Shown here in pieces: positions 48,143-57,575 of a stretch of DNA of 64,000 nt (positions are counted from its first letter, which is position 1; the number at the start of each line of letters is the position of its first letter). The notes beneath the pieces were generated by a model, which was given only the letters and a program-made list of their open reading frames with translations, did no database searches and had not been told where the DNA came from. The DNA comes from Dyella acidisoli. GTDB taxonomy: Bacteria; Pseudomonadota; Gammaproteobacteria; Xanthomonadales; Rhodanobacteraceae. A program made the translations under genes and the position numbers. Location: contig NZ_BSOB01000046.1 in NCBI RefSeq assembly GCF_030160295.1, positions 378,673-442,672 on the forward strand, given 5' to 3'.

Positions 48143-49693
48143 ATGGCCATCCAAACCCGATCCGTTTCGCAGACCCGCTCCTTTACCACCGTATTCCTGA
48201 TCGAAATGTGGGAGCGCTTCGGCTTCTACGGCATGCAGGTGCTGATGGTCACCTTCATGATGAAGAAGCTGGGCTTCGTGGATACCAAGGCCAACCTGGT
48301 CTGGGGTGCCGCGGCGGCGCTTATCTATGCCACGCCGGCGATCGGCGGCTGGGTCGGTGACAAGCTGATCGGCACGCGGCGCACCATGTTGCTCGGCGCA
48401 GTCATTCTCGCCATCGGTTACGCGATGCTGTGGATACCCACCGATAACGCCTACATCACTTATCTCTCGCTCGGTGTGATCGTGGTCGGCAATGGTTTCT
48501 TCAAACCGAATGCCGGCAACCTGGTACGCAAAATCTACGAAGGCGACGAAACACGCATCGATAGCGCCTTCACCATCTACTACATGGCAGTGAATATCGG
48601 CTCGATGATCTCGATGACGGCCACGCCATGGATTCGCGATTACATCGGCAAACGCTATGGTGACGACCTGGGCTGGCACACTGCGTTCGGCGTCTGCTCC
48701 ATCGGCCTAGTGCTTGGCTTGATCAATTACACGCTGATGAAGCGCACGCTGTCGCACATCGGCTCGCCCAGCGACGATCGTGCGATCGATTTCAAACGAG
48801 TGATGGGCGTGATGCTGGCAGCACTAGCCACCGTATTCATTTCCGCTTTCATCCTGCAAAGCGAAACCGTCGCCAAGTGGTGCGTATATGGCGCGGGTAT
48901 CGTGATCCTCGGCATCTTCATTCACCTGATTCGCAGCAGCCGCCCCAGCGAGCGCGCCGGTTTGACGGCAGCGCTGGTGCTGACGGTACAGACGATCTTT
49001 TTCTTCATCTTCTACGCGCAGATGGCGACGTCGCTGAATCTGTTCGCGCAGCGCAATGTTGATCTGTCGTTCTACGTCTTTGGCGTTCACCTGTTCAATT
49101 GGATTCCCGAGCAGTACCAGAACTTGAACGCCATCTGGATTGTGCTGCTCAGCCCAGTGCTGGTCTTCATCTACAACTCGCTTGGCAAACTCGGCAAGGA
49201 TCCGTCGGTGGCGACGAAGTTTGCCTGGGGCTTTGCAGCAGTAGCGCTGGGCTTCTTCATGTATGGCTTCGGTGCGAACGGGGCAGTCAACGGCCAGGTT
49301 TCTTCGTGGGTGATGATCTGGGGCTACGGCCTCTATTCGCTGGGCGAGCTGCTGGTGAGCGGCCTGGGCTTGGCGATGATCGCGCGCTACGTGCCCGAAC
49401 GCATGGGCGGTTTCATGATGGGCGCCTACTACGTGGCGGTGGGCATCTCGCAATACCTCGGCAGCGTGGCAGCCAACATCGCGCACATCCCGGACAACCT
49501 CACAGATCCGGTGCAGTCGCTAGCCATCTATACGCACCTGTTCAATGTCCTCGGTTTCGTCGGCATCGGCTGCACGCTTGTCGCTATTGCTGTGTTGCCG
49601 CTGATGAACAAGCTTTCGGCTAGCCATTCGGACGCTGCCACTAACTACGAGCCGCTGCCGGCCGTGCGCTCCGAGGAATTCAACACCCCATGA
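48143..49693 (+). CDS. POT-family proton-coupled oligopeptide transporter
   Basis: A 516-residue transporter with 12-14 helices. The proton-coupling ExxER motif is in FLIEMWERFGFYGMQ and the family signature GNGFFKPNAGNLVRKIYE is intact. The start MAIQTRSVSQTRSF at 48143 is preferred; the frame extends upstream without a likely start. It imports di- and tripeptides across the inner membrane. It is near, but not fused to, the RegB-like kinase gene, 52 bp downstream. Confidence 0.93.
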   Translation: MAIQTRSVSQTRSFTTVFLIEMWERFGFYGMQVLMVTFMMKKLGFVDTKANLVWGAAAALIYATPAIGGWVGDKLIGTRRTMLLGAVILAIGYAMLWIPTDNAYITYLSLGVIVVGNGFFKPNAGNLVRKIYEGDETRIDSAFTIYYMAVNIGSMISMTATPWIRDYIGKRYGDDLGWHTAFGVCSIGLVLGLINYTLMKRTLSHIGSPSDDRAIDFKRVMGVMLAALATVFISAFILQSETVAKWCVYGAGIVILGIFIHLIRSSRPSERAGLTAALVLTVQTIFFFIFYAQMATSLNLFAQRNVDLSFYVFGVHLFNWIPEQYQNLNAIWIVLLSPVLVFIYNSLGKLGKDPSVATKFAWGFAAVALGFFMYGFGANGAVNGQVSSWVMIWGYGLYSLGELLVSGLGLAMIARYVPERMGGFMMGAYYVAVGISQYLGSVAANIAHIPDNLTDPVQSLAIYTHLFNVLGFVGIGCTLVAIAVLPLMNKLSASHSDAATNYEPLPAVRSEEFNTP

Positions 49694-49745
49694 CTAGCCT
49701 GCGATCCGACGTAATATCGGCGGATCACAGCCACCTCAGCCGGTC

Positions 49746-51026
49746 ATGCCGCAACACCAACTCAAGCAACCCATCGGACCTTTTGCGCTGACACGCACGC
49801 TTGCGTGGCTGCGCCTGTGCGCCATCGCCGGTCAGAGCATGGCGGTAATGGTGTGCTCCTGGTGGATGCACATCGACATTCCCACGCTGTCGCTGCTGCT
49901 CGGCATCGACCTGCTCGCCGTATTCGCAGTGTTTGCCGCGTGGCGGATCAGTCAGCCCTGGCCGGTGCGCGAATGGGAGGCGGTGTGTCATATCGTCGCG
50001 GACACACTGGTGCTGAGTTACTTGCTCTACTTCACTGGCGGCGCCAGGAATCCATTCGTCACGTTGCTGCTAGTACCTATCGCGCTCAGTGCCGCAGCCT
50101 TGTCAGTACGCGCCATTCTCGCCGTGGCTGCCGCTGCCGGCGCGGCGTACTTCGTGCTGTTGCTTTGGTTTGTGCCATTGCCGATGAATGAGCTGACGGC
50201 CAACGATCATGGCTTCTCGCTGCACGTAGCAGGCATGGGCGTGAACTTCGGCATTACTGCCCTACTGCTTGGCTTCTTCATCAACAGGCTGGCGACTGCG
50301 GTGCGCCAGCAGCAACAGGAAGTGCAGCGCGTGCGTGAGCGTGCCTTGCGCGACGAAGGCATCATGGCCATCGCTACACAAGCTGCCGGCGCAGCGCATG
50401 AACTGAACACGCCGCTTTCGACCATGCGTACGCTGTTACCGGAACTGCGGCGCGAACATGCCGCCGATGCGACGCTGGACGAAGACCTGGCCTTGCTGGA
50501 AGGCCAAGTGGAACGCTGCCGCACCATCCTTCGTGAGATGGTCGCCTTCGGCAAGACACAGCTGTCGCAGGAGTTCGAACGGATCACGCTATCGACTTTC
50601 ATCCATGGCTGCCTCAAGCGCTTCCAGCTCCTGCGCCCGGAAGCGGAGCTGGAACTGCGCGTGGTGCCACAACTCGATCAGCTTGTGCTTCGCACACCGC
50701 CGGGCCTGCGCCATGCCTTGCTCAATCTTCTGAATAACGCGGTCGACGCTTCCGCATTGCGCGACTCAAACAGCGTCACGCTCGAAGTGCGCCGCGACGG
50801 AGAGTGGCTTGATTGGATCGTCAGCGACCGCGGCCCGGGCTTCGCCCCCACTGGCGTTCGCGCGGCGCTTGGCGAGAGCGGCAAGCAGAGCGGCCTTGGT
50901 ATTGGCCTGGCGCTGGCCGAAGCCACCGCCGAAAGGCTGTCTGGCGAACTGATCACCAGGAACACCGAAAACGGCGCGGAAATGTGTCTGCGGCTGCCCT
51001 TGTCGACCATCGCCGAGGGTGCGTAG
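49746..51026 (+). CDS. RegB/PrrB-type redox sensor kinase
   Basis: A 426-residue kinase with six membrane helices. The quinone-binding signature FTGGARNPFVTLLLVP lies at about residues 97-112. The H-box is GAAHELNTPLSTM (His218), and Cys258 in QVERCRTIL matches the redox-active cysteine of RegB. The HATPase domain has NLLNNAVDAS and SDRGPGF. It pairs with the RegA-like regulator 113 bp downstream and probably controls respiratory genes. The equivalence to RegB is by sequence; the targets are not shown. Confidence 0.88.
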   Translation: MPQHQLKQPIGPFALTRTLAWLRLCAIAGQSMAVMVCSWWMHIDIPTLSLLLGIDLLAVFAVFAAWRISQPWPVREWEAVCHIVADTLVLSYLLYFTGGARNPFVTLLLVPIALSAAALSVRAILAVAAAAGAAYFVLLLWFVPLPMNELTANDHGFSLHVAGMGVNFGITALLLGFFINRLATAVRQQQQEVQRVRERALRDEGIMAIATQAAGAAHELNTPLSTMRTLLPELRREHAADATLDEDLALLEGQVERCRTILREMVAFGKTQLSQEFERITLSTFIHGCLKRFQLLRPEAELELRVVPQLDQLVLRTPPGLRHALLNLLNNAVDASALRDSNSVTLEVRRDGEWLDWIVSDRGPGFAPTGVRAALGESGKQSGLGIGLALAEATAERLSGELITRNTENGAEMCLRLPLSTIAEGA

Positions 51027-51139
51027 GGCACATTTGTGATGAGCCTGCGTGGCTTTGCCTAGTTCTTGAGATATCCAAACGCGCACACAGGCCTGCTTAT
51101 CCGGCAAAATAGTCCGGTAAATTCGAGCAGAAGCGGCAC

Positions 51140-51730
51140 ATGAATCACCCCATCCCCACCGGCGGCACGCGTCCATTGTTGATCGTGGACGACGACGCCA
51201 CCTTTGTACGTGTACTCACCCGAGCACTAACCTCGCGCGGTTTCGAAGTGATCACCGCCGGCAACGCCGACGAAGCACGCGCGCTGTCGCAACGTCATCA
51301 GCCTCGCCATTGCGTGCTGGATCTGAAACTAGGCGAAGAAAATGGTTTGCGCCTGATCCCGGAATTGCGCGAGTTGGTTCCCGACTTACGCATCCTGCTG
51401 CTGACCGGCTACGCCTCCATCGCTACGGCTGTCGAAGCCATCAAGCGCGGCGCGCATGATTACCTCGCCAAGCCGGTCGACGCCGATGCCGTGGTACGAG
51501 CGTTGCTCGAAGGAGGCGACACGGTGCCCCAAGGCGAAGACGAGGTCATCGACGCCCCCGAAGCTCCGCTTGCACTACGTCGCCTTGAGTGGGAACACAT
51601 CCAGCGCGTGCTTACGGAATGCGACGGCAATATTTCCGAAACCGCGCGGCGCCTGGGCATGCATCGCCGCACGCTGCAGCGTAAGTTGAGCAAACACCCA
51701 GTGCGCGAGCGACCGAACCAGGGTAGTTAA
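51140..51730 (+). CDS. RegA/PrrA-type response regulator
   Basis: A 196-residue regulator with a receiver domain (Asp61 in CVLDLKLGEENGL, Lys in DYLAKPVDADAV) and a Fis-type helix-turn-helix (EWEHIQRVLTECDGNISETARRLGMHRRTLQRKLSKHP). The recognition helix has the RRLGMHRRTLQRKL form shared by RegA, PrrA, ActR and RoxR. It is downstream of the RegB-like kinase and probably forms its partner. Confidence 0.9.
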   Translation: MNHPIPTGGTRPLLIVDDDATFVRVLTRALTSRGFEVITAGNADEARALSQRHQPRHCVLDLKLGEENGLRLIPELRELVPDLRILLLTGYASIATAVEAIKRGAHDYLAKPVDADAVVRALLEGGDTVPQGEDEVIDAPEAPLALRRLEWEHIQRVLTECDGNISETARRLGMHRRTLQRKLSKHPVRERPNQGS

Positions 51731-51746
51731 ACGACCCAAGGCTGCG

Positions 51747-53840
51747 CTATTGCACGCTGATCGCGTCGAGTGCAATACGCAGCTTTGCCGTTGGGGTACC
51801 GGGCCGCAATTCCAATTTGCGAAAATAGCCTTCACCAGTGACGCCTGGCACCTCGAACACCCACGTGCGGCAGCCATCATTCGCCATATGGCAACTGCCG
51901 ACGCGCTTGCCATCAGACCACGCTTCCAACTCCATCGCCATCGACTTTCCGGTGTTCGCGCGATGAAGATTGATTTGCACATTCAACGGCCGCTGTGTGT
52001 CGGAGCCATCCGGAACGAACAAGGTCGCCCTATCGTCAAGGCTCATGACACCCTCACCCGTCGCATCCCATCCTTCGGCCACCAACAAACGTCCGTGGCT
52101 CGTTTGGGTGAAATCACTCTGAAACGGCAAATTAAACGGCGATGTTGACGCCGTCGCACGCAGATCGATAGCTGAAGACGGCAACGGCGCAGTCCATGCG
52201 GGAGCCAGCACGTTCTTGCCATCCAACTGGAACAAGGCGGCACGTGACGCAGGTATGGCGCGTGCTACGGCAAGCTCACGGTCATCCAGCAGGTAAAGTG
52301 TGCGTGTGTCCAGATTGCCGCTCAACAGCGCAGTTTGCTGATCGTTGTAGAGCACATGAAATTTGTCCATGTCGATACGCGCCAGTTGCACGGCATCGAA
52401 GCCCATGCGCTGGCTGTTCGCATAAAACGCAAGTTGCTCCCAGCCAGAAGGCTTCGCAAGCGGCACGACTCTAAGCGTGGTATAGCGCTGCCCTGCCGTA
52501 TCCCAGAAAGCGCCATGCAAACCCGGCACCGAATCATTGCGCGCTCGCGCCGCCAACGTTGCATGCAAATTGGCGAAGCCGGGCGCAATATCCAAACACT
52601 GCAGAACGATTGCCCCGAACAACACGGCGATTTGCCAGCGCACGGAACACGATTGCAGCAGCACGAATAAGGACGCTACCAGCACGACGTAGTAGCTAGC
52701 CCAGAACAAGCGCCCGGTGGATTGCAGCGGCACGCGGGAAAGTGCAGCCCACCATTTCTCCGGCAACGGCATATGCCATTGCAGGCTGCCGATGCCGACA
52801 TTGCAAGTCACAGCGGCTATCGCCAGCAACAATGCCATCCATAAGAGCGGGCCAGGTATGCGTCGAGTGCGTAAAGCGCGCCGGCGAGCCATCGTTATCA
52901 CAGCAGCCGACAGGATCAACACCAAGCCGCCCAGGCCGAAATAATTGAAGCCCTCGTATTCGCCTGTAGCCTCGGGAAAATTCAATCCTAGATGCGACCA
53001 GCCAGCTCCATTGAAAGGCGCCAGCACGTTCATCTTGTAATAGCCGAAACCTTCGGCCTGCGCGCCGTGGCCTGACACCATGAACAATCCGGCTATCCAG
53101 GCGGCGAATACAGCAACAGCGACAACAGAAAGCAGCTCGGACAAAAGCGTTTTGATGCGCGCGTTTGCCGCGTCTGGCCCAGATACACGAAAACGCTGCA
53201 CCACATCTGCCAGCCAGATCGCCCCAGCCATGGCGAAGAGATAGGCATGCACCGTTATCGCCACAGCCAGCAACAACCCCCAATAGAGCGCTTGGCGCCT
53301 GCGATCGGGGCGAAGGCAAAGATAGACCGCGGCAAGCACGATCCAATGGCCAACCAGCGCCATATGCCCGCCAAGCCGCAACAACATCGGCGGTGCGAAT
53401 ACGAAGAACGGCACCCCCAACGCTTTCACCACCGGGTTCTGCGTCGCCAAGCCGAGCAGGCGCCATGCAAACCATGCTTGCAGTACGAAGCAGGCTAGAA
53501 CCCACAGACCAAAGTATTGGAACGGCTCAGGCAGCCACGATGCCCATGGCTTGAGCAACATCGCCAGCAACGGAATGGAATCGGAGTAGTAAACCGAGGT
53601 ATGCAGCCCTGCGCCATAAAGCGAATTGGCTCCGGGCGGCCAACCCCATGGGGCATGGCGGTAAAACGCCCAGCCTAGATAGCTCTGCGCGAGGTCACCG
53701 TGCGTAAGCCAGTTGACGTTGCCGGGGGCCAGCATCGCACTGCCTGTGATGAGCAGACAGGCCACCACGCCAATCAGGACGGGCATCAGCCACGAATCAA
53801 GAGTGCGAGATATCCATCCTGTCCTGTACGCCACGCGCAT
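51747..53840 (-). CDS. Large polytopic membrane protein, DUF6311-like
   Basis: A 697-residue protein with about twelve predicted membrane helices in the first 440 residues and a soluble C-terminal part of about 250 residues. The helical part has a glycosyltransferase-C-like look: an extracytoplasmic loop with THGDLAQSYLGWAFYRHAPWGWPPGANSLYG after helix 1. The tail ends in a beta-sandwich-like segment with two cysteines (GSCHMANDGC). A role in transfer of lipid-linked sugars is possible. The start ATG at 53840 is preferred over an in-frame GTG at 53873. Confidence 0.7.
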   Translation of the reverse strand: MRVAYRTGWISRTLDSWLMPVLIGVVACLLITGSAMLAPGNVNWLTHGDLAQSYLGWAFYRHAPWGWPPGANSLYGAGLHTSVYYSDSIPLLAMLLKPWASWLPEPFQYFGLWVLACFVLQAWFAWRLLGLATQNPVVKALGVPFFVFAPPMLLRLGGHMALVGHWIVLAAVYLCLRPDRRRQALYWGLLLAVAITVHAYLFAMAGAIWLADVVQRFRVSGPDAANARIKTLLSELLSVVAVAVFAAWIAGLFMVSGHGAQAEGFGYYKMNVLAPFNGAGWSHLGLNFPEATGEYEGFNYFGLGGLVLILSAAVITMARRRALRTRRIPGPLLWMALLLAIAAVTCNVGIGSLQWHMPLPEKWWAALSRVPLQSTGRLFWASYYVVLVASLFVLLQSCSVRWQIAVLFGAIVLQCLDIAPGFANLHATLAARARNDSVPGLHGAFWDTAGQRYTTLRVVPLAKPSGWEQLAFYANSQRMGFDAVQLARIDMDKFHVLYNDQQTALLSGNLDTRTLYLLDDRELAVARAIPASRAALFQLDGKNVLAPAWTAPLPSSAIDLRATASTSPFNLPFQSDFTQTSHGRLLVAEGWDATGEGVMSLDDRATLFVPDGSDTQRPLNVQINLHRANTGKSMAMELEAWSDGKRVGSCHMANDGCRTWVFEVPGVTGEGYFRKLELRPGTPTAKLRIALDAISVQ

Positions 53841-53921
53841 AACCGCTTTGATGAGGGCGCAAGAGCATTGCACATCGGGAAGGTGGACAACACTTCCGTC
53901 ATTGCGCCGCTGCGCCAGGCC

Positions 53922-54980
53922 TTACTCCGTCGAAGATGGCTCCGCTGGCGACGGCTGATGATTCGACGGATCCGGTTCATCGTCGTAGATCGCCACATGC
54001 GGTACGCCGTCCGCACCGATCCAGCCACGAAACATACCGTCGGTATTGAACGGCATCGCGATGTTGCCATCCGAATCCAGCGCAATGGCACCGCCATTGC
54101 CGCCCATGGATGGAATTTCCTGGTTGATCACTTCGGCAGCGGCGCGCTGTACCGGTTCATCCAGCATCGACACCTTCATGCAGATTTCGTGCGCCGCCAC
54201 GGTGCGCATGTAGAACTCACCCCAACCGGTGCCTGATACGGCGCACTGCGCATTCGCATAAGTGCCGGCGCCGATGATTGGCGAATCACCTATGCGCCCC
54301 CAGCGCTTGTCGGTCATACCACCGGTGGACGTGCCCGCAGCAAGGCGACCCTGGCTATCGAGCGCTACCGCGCCGACGGTGCCGAAATGCTTGGTTATAT
54401 CTGCACTCGCACGCGCTGGGTCGTTGTGCGGCTTCTTTTCGCTGTCTTCCTTCAATGCTTTCTGTAGCTGCTGCCAGCGTTCCTCGGTACGAAAGTAGGA
54501 AGGATCGACCAGCGCGACGCCCTGCTCCTTCGCAAACGCTTCCGCGCCTTCGCCAACCAGCATGACATGCGGCGAATGGTCCATGACCGCACGTGCCAAC
54601 AGAATGGGATTCTTCACCCGGTGCAAGCCCGCCACCGAACCCGCGCGCAAGCTCTCGCCATCCATCACCGCGGCGTCCATCTCATTCTTGCCGTCATGCG
54701 TGAACACCGAACCTTTGCCGGCATTAAACTCGGAATCGTCCTCCAGGGCGACGATGGCCGTCGTCACTGCATCCATCGCAGACTTGCCGGCCCTGAGCTG
54801 GGCATAGCCATCTTGTAGTGCCTTGGCCATCGCAGCGCGCACCGCCTTTTCCTTGGCTGGACTCATGTCGCGCTTGATCACGCCGGCGCCACCGTGGATC
54901 ACCAGTACTGGCGTGGTGGCATGCGTCATGGCGGCGATTCCCAAGGCAGTAAGCGCAACAGACAGACAAAACGGCTTCAC
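53922..54980 (-). CDS. Isoaspartyl peptidase/L-asparaginase (plant type), exported
   Basis: A 352-residue Ntn-hydrolase precursor with signal peptide (MKPFCLSVALTALGIAAMTHA). Autocleavage would expose Thr201 in ITKHFGTVGAVALDSQG as the nucleophile. The substrate segments TSTGGMTDKRWGRIGDSPIIGAGTYA and GWGEFYMR are intact. It removes isoaspartyl dipeptides and asparagine. A 22-residue acidic and proline-rich tail extends beyond the fold. Confidence 0.92.
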   Translation of the reverse strand: MKPFCLSVALTALGIAAMTHATTPVLVIHGGAGVIKRDMSPAKEKAVRAAMAKALQDGYAQLRAGKSAMDAVTTAIVALEDDSEFNAGKGSVFTHDGKNEMDAAVMDGESLRAGSVAGLHRVKNPILLARAVMDHSPHVMLVGEGAEAFAKEQGVALVDPSYFRTEERWQQLQKALKEDSEKKPHNDPARASADITKHFGTVGAVALDSQGRLAAGTSTGGMTDKRWGRIGDSPIIGAGTYANAQCAVSGTGWGEFYMRTVAAHEICMKVSMLDEPVQRAAAEVINQEIPSMGGNGGAIALDSDGNIAMPFNTDGMFRGWIGADGVPHVAIYDDEPDPSNHQPSPAEPSSTE

Positions 54981-55150
54981 GTCGCACCTCTCGCGGTATG
55001 GGCCGAGTATAGCCAGCCGTCATGACGTGCTCAGCCGTATGGCACATTGATGACACTCAAAGCCGCATCTTTCGACCTTCGTACAACATGTCCCGTCGTC
55101 GATCCGTCGTATCCTAGGGAGCTAATTCCCCCCGCAAGAAAGGCATCCTC

Positions 55151-56506
55151 ATGGAAAAGGTTTATGCAAGCGCAACCAAGGCTCTCGACGGTCTGCTGTT
55201 TGATGGCATGACCATTGCTGCAGGCGGCTTTGGTCTTTGCGGCATTCCCGAGAACCTGATCGGCGCCCTGCTCGCCGCCGGTACAAAAGGTTTGACCATC
55301 GTCGGCAATAACGCTGGCGTGGATGATTTCGGCATGGGTCCGCTGTTGAAAACACGCCAGGTCAAGCGCGTCTATGCGTCCTATGTAGGAGAGAACAAGG
55401 AATTTGAGCGCCAGGTACTGGCCGGCGAGTTGGAATTGCACCTGGTGCCGCAAGGCACGTTGGCGGAAAAGCTGCGCGCTGGGGGTGCTGGCATTCCGGG
55501 GTTCTATACACGTACGGCGTTCGGCACCAAGCTGGCCGAGGGTAAGGAAACCAAGCGCTTCGGCGATAAGGAATACGTGCTGGAAGAGGCGATCCATGCC
55601 GACGTGTCGATCGTGAAGGCGTGGAAAGCCGACAAACTGGGCAACCTCGTATTCCGCAAGACAGCGCGCAACTTCAATCCGATGATCGCCACCTGCGGCA
55701 AGGTGTGCGTGGCCGAAGTGGAAGAACTGGTGGAAGTGGGTGAATTGGAGCCGGATCAGATCCACGTGCCGGGCATCTATGTCGACCGCATCATCAAGGG
55801 CGAACACTACGAAAAGCGCATCGAGTTCCGCACCGTTGCCGGCGCCAACACCGGCAAGGAAAGCCCGATTCGTATGGCCATGGCACAGCGCGCAGCGAAG
55901 GAATTGCGCGACGGCTTCTACGTGAACCTGGGCATCGGCATTCCCACGCTGGTGGCCAACTTCATTCCGCCGGGCATGGATGTAACGCTGCAATCGGAGA
56001 ACGGCCTGCTCGGCATCGGCCCGTTCCCGGACGACGCCCACGTTGATCCTGATTTGATCAATGCTGGTAAGCAGACCATCACTGCCCTGCCTGGCTCGAG
56101 CTATTTCTCCAGCGCCGAATCGTTCGCGATGATTCGCGGCGGGCATATCGACCTGTCGATTCTCGGCGGCCTGGAAGTGTCCTGCACCGGCGATCTCGCC
56201 AACTGGATGGTGCCGGGCAAGATGGTGAAGGGGCCGGGTGGTGCGATGGATCTGGTCAGCGGTGTCAAACGTGTCGTGGTGCTGATGGAACACACCGCGA
56301 AAGACGGTTCGCCGAAGATCAAGATGCAGTGCGATCTGCCACTCACCGGCCAGCAGGTGGTGGATCTGATCATCACCGATCTGTGCGTGTTCGAAGTGGC
56401 GAAGGGCAAGGGGCTGACGCTGATCGAACTGCAGGAAGGTGTGACGGTGGACGAGGTGAAGGCGAAGACGGGGTGCACGTTCGAGGTGAGTGCGTCACTG
56501 CGTTGA
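55151..56506 (+). CDS. Succinyl-CoA:3-ketoacid CoA-transferase, fused A and B subunits
   Basis: One 451-residue chain holds both subunits: the A part at residues 1-225 ([40 protein letters not shown]) and the B part from about 241 ([28 protein letters not shown]). The catalytic Glu283 is in [11 protein letters not shown]. The linker is only about 15-20 residues. It activates acetoacetate with succinyl-CoA. In most bacteria the two subunits are separate genes (scoA/scoB, lpsI/lpsJ). No frameshift is visible, so this looks like a true fusion. Confidence 0.92.
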   Translation: MEKVYASATKALDGLLFDGMTIAAGGFGLCGIPENLIGALLAAGTKGLTIVGNNAGVDDFGMGPLLKTRQVKRVYASYVGENKEFERQVLAGELELHLVPQGTLAEKLRAGGAGIPGFYTRTAFGTKLAEGKETKRFGDKEYVLEEAIHADVSIVKAWKADKLGNLVFRKTARNFNPMIATCGKVCVAEVEELVEVGELEPDQIHVPGIYVDRIIKGEHYEKRIEFRTVAGANTGKESPIRMAMAQRAAKELRDGFYVNLGIGIPTLVANFIPPGMDVTLQSENGLLGIGPFPDDAHVDPDLINAGKQTITALPGSSYFSSAESFAMIRGGHIDLSILGGLEVSCTGDLANWMVPGKMVKGPGGAMDLVSGVKRVVVLMEHTAKDGSPKIKMQCDLPLTGQQVVDLIITDLCVFEVAKGKGLTLIELQEGVTVDEVKAKTGCTFEVSASLR

Positions 56507-56514
56507 CGCGCTTT

Positions 56515-56549
56515 ACTCCCTCCCCTACTTCACGTGGGGGAGGGAGCCA
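56515..56549. repeat. CTCCCTCCCC-type palindrome after the CoA transferase
   Basis: CTCCCTCCCCTACTTCACGT followed by GGGGGAGGGAGCC is a hairpin between the convergent stops of the CoA-transferase and kinase genes. It may end both transcripts. Confidence 0.75.
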
Positions 56550-56573
56550 TTTGCGGCAAGCACGAGTTTGACG

Positions 56574-57560
56574 CTACGCAGAAACCGGCAACGGTTTCGG
56601 AAACCGGATCTCCGCCACATAGCGATTGCCGCCCTGCACATGCAGACTCAGCGGCCACGCAAAACGCTCGCTGATGCGTTGCGCGATGGCGTATTCAAAG
56701 CCTCGCTGTCCGGGAGCGGGCGGATGTTCCTGCTCACTACCCGCGATGGCGCTTACGCTCACCATACCGGGCGTCACCGTGACCTGCACGATGCCCTGTC
56801 CGGTGTATTGGCTGGCATGTCGAATCAGTTGCCAGCAAAGCACCGCGAATACGCGCGGCGAGCCATGCAGTGCGAATGAAGCCGGCTCTTCCAACTGCAG
56901 TTCGATCGGATGGCCGTGCAGCATCTCGCGCGCGTTGGCGAGTTCGTCGCGCAATATGTCGTTCACCACGAAATCCTGCTCGCCCTGGCCGTTGTCGGCT
57001 TCGCGCGCCAAGATCAGCAAGGCCTCCACCAGCGCTTCCATTTCCCGCGTGGCGCGACGAATGCGCTGCACGGAACGTTTGCCGAAATCGCTCAGGCCCG
57101 CTTCGTCCGACAGCATATCGGTGGACATCTTGATCACCGTGAGCGGGCTGCGCAGTTCGTGGCTGGCGTCGCGGGTGAAGTTGCGCTCGCGTTCGTTGTA
57201 ACCGGCGATGCGGCTGGCGAAGGTGTGGAAACCGCGCGCCAAGGTAGCGATGTCGCTATCCGTTTGACGCAGGCGCTCGGGCTGGATGGCATCCAGATCG
57301 GGCTGCCCTTCTTTCCAGTTACCCACCCATTGCGCCAACGTGCTGACTTGCCGCCAAGCGCGCTCCGTAGCAAGCCAGGTCAGTGCGCTCACGATCACGA
57401 TCAGCAGCAGCACCGCGGCCGCCGGCGCCACGTTGTAGTAACCCATCAGGCACGCCACCACCACCGCCACGAGTTGCATGCCGAAAATCAGCAGCAACCG
57501 GCGTTGAAAGCCGCCGCGCGCGGGCTCGTCGCGCGGCATCGGGGCACCCATTGTCGACAT
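56574..57560 (-). CDS. Sensor histidine kinase with degenerate ATP-binding domain
   Basis: A 328-residue protein with two membrane helices close together (residues 22-64), a HAMP-like linker and a good dimerisation H-box (FTRDASHELRSPLTVIK, His134). The catalytic domain is unusual: the N-box reads QLIRHASQYT, with the two key asparagines replaced by Gln and His, and the D-box DxGxG is AIAGSE. ATP binding may be lost, leaving a phosphatase or a pseudokinase. It is downstream of, and on the same strand as, an OmpR-family regulator. Confidence 0.85.
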   Translation of the reverse strand: MSTMGAPMPRDEPARGGFQRRLLLIFGMQLVAVVVACLMGYYNVAPAAAVLLLIVIVSALTWLATERAWRQVSTLAQWVGNWKEGQPDLDAIQPERLRQTDSDIATLARGFHTFASRIAGYNERERNFTRDASHELRSPLTVIKMSTDMLSDEAGLSDFGKRSVQRIRRATREMEALVEALLILAREADNGQGEQDFVVNDILRDELANAREMLHGHPIELQLEEPASFALHGSPRVFAVLCWQLIRHASQYTGQGIVQVTVTPGMVSVSAIAGSEQEHPPAPGQRGFEYAIAQRISERFAWPLSLHVQGGNRYVAEIRFPKPLPVSA

Positions 57561-57575
57561 GCAAGTATCGGGTGG

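Noticed and set aside
55830-55870. Frameshift or missing stop between CoA-transferase subunits
   Set aside because: The frame is continuous and both halves and the linker read normally, so a true fusion is more likely than a sequencing error.
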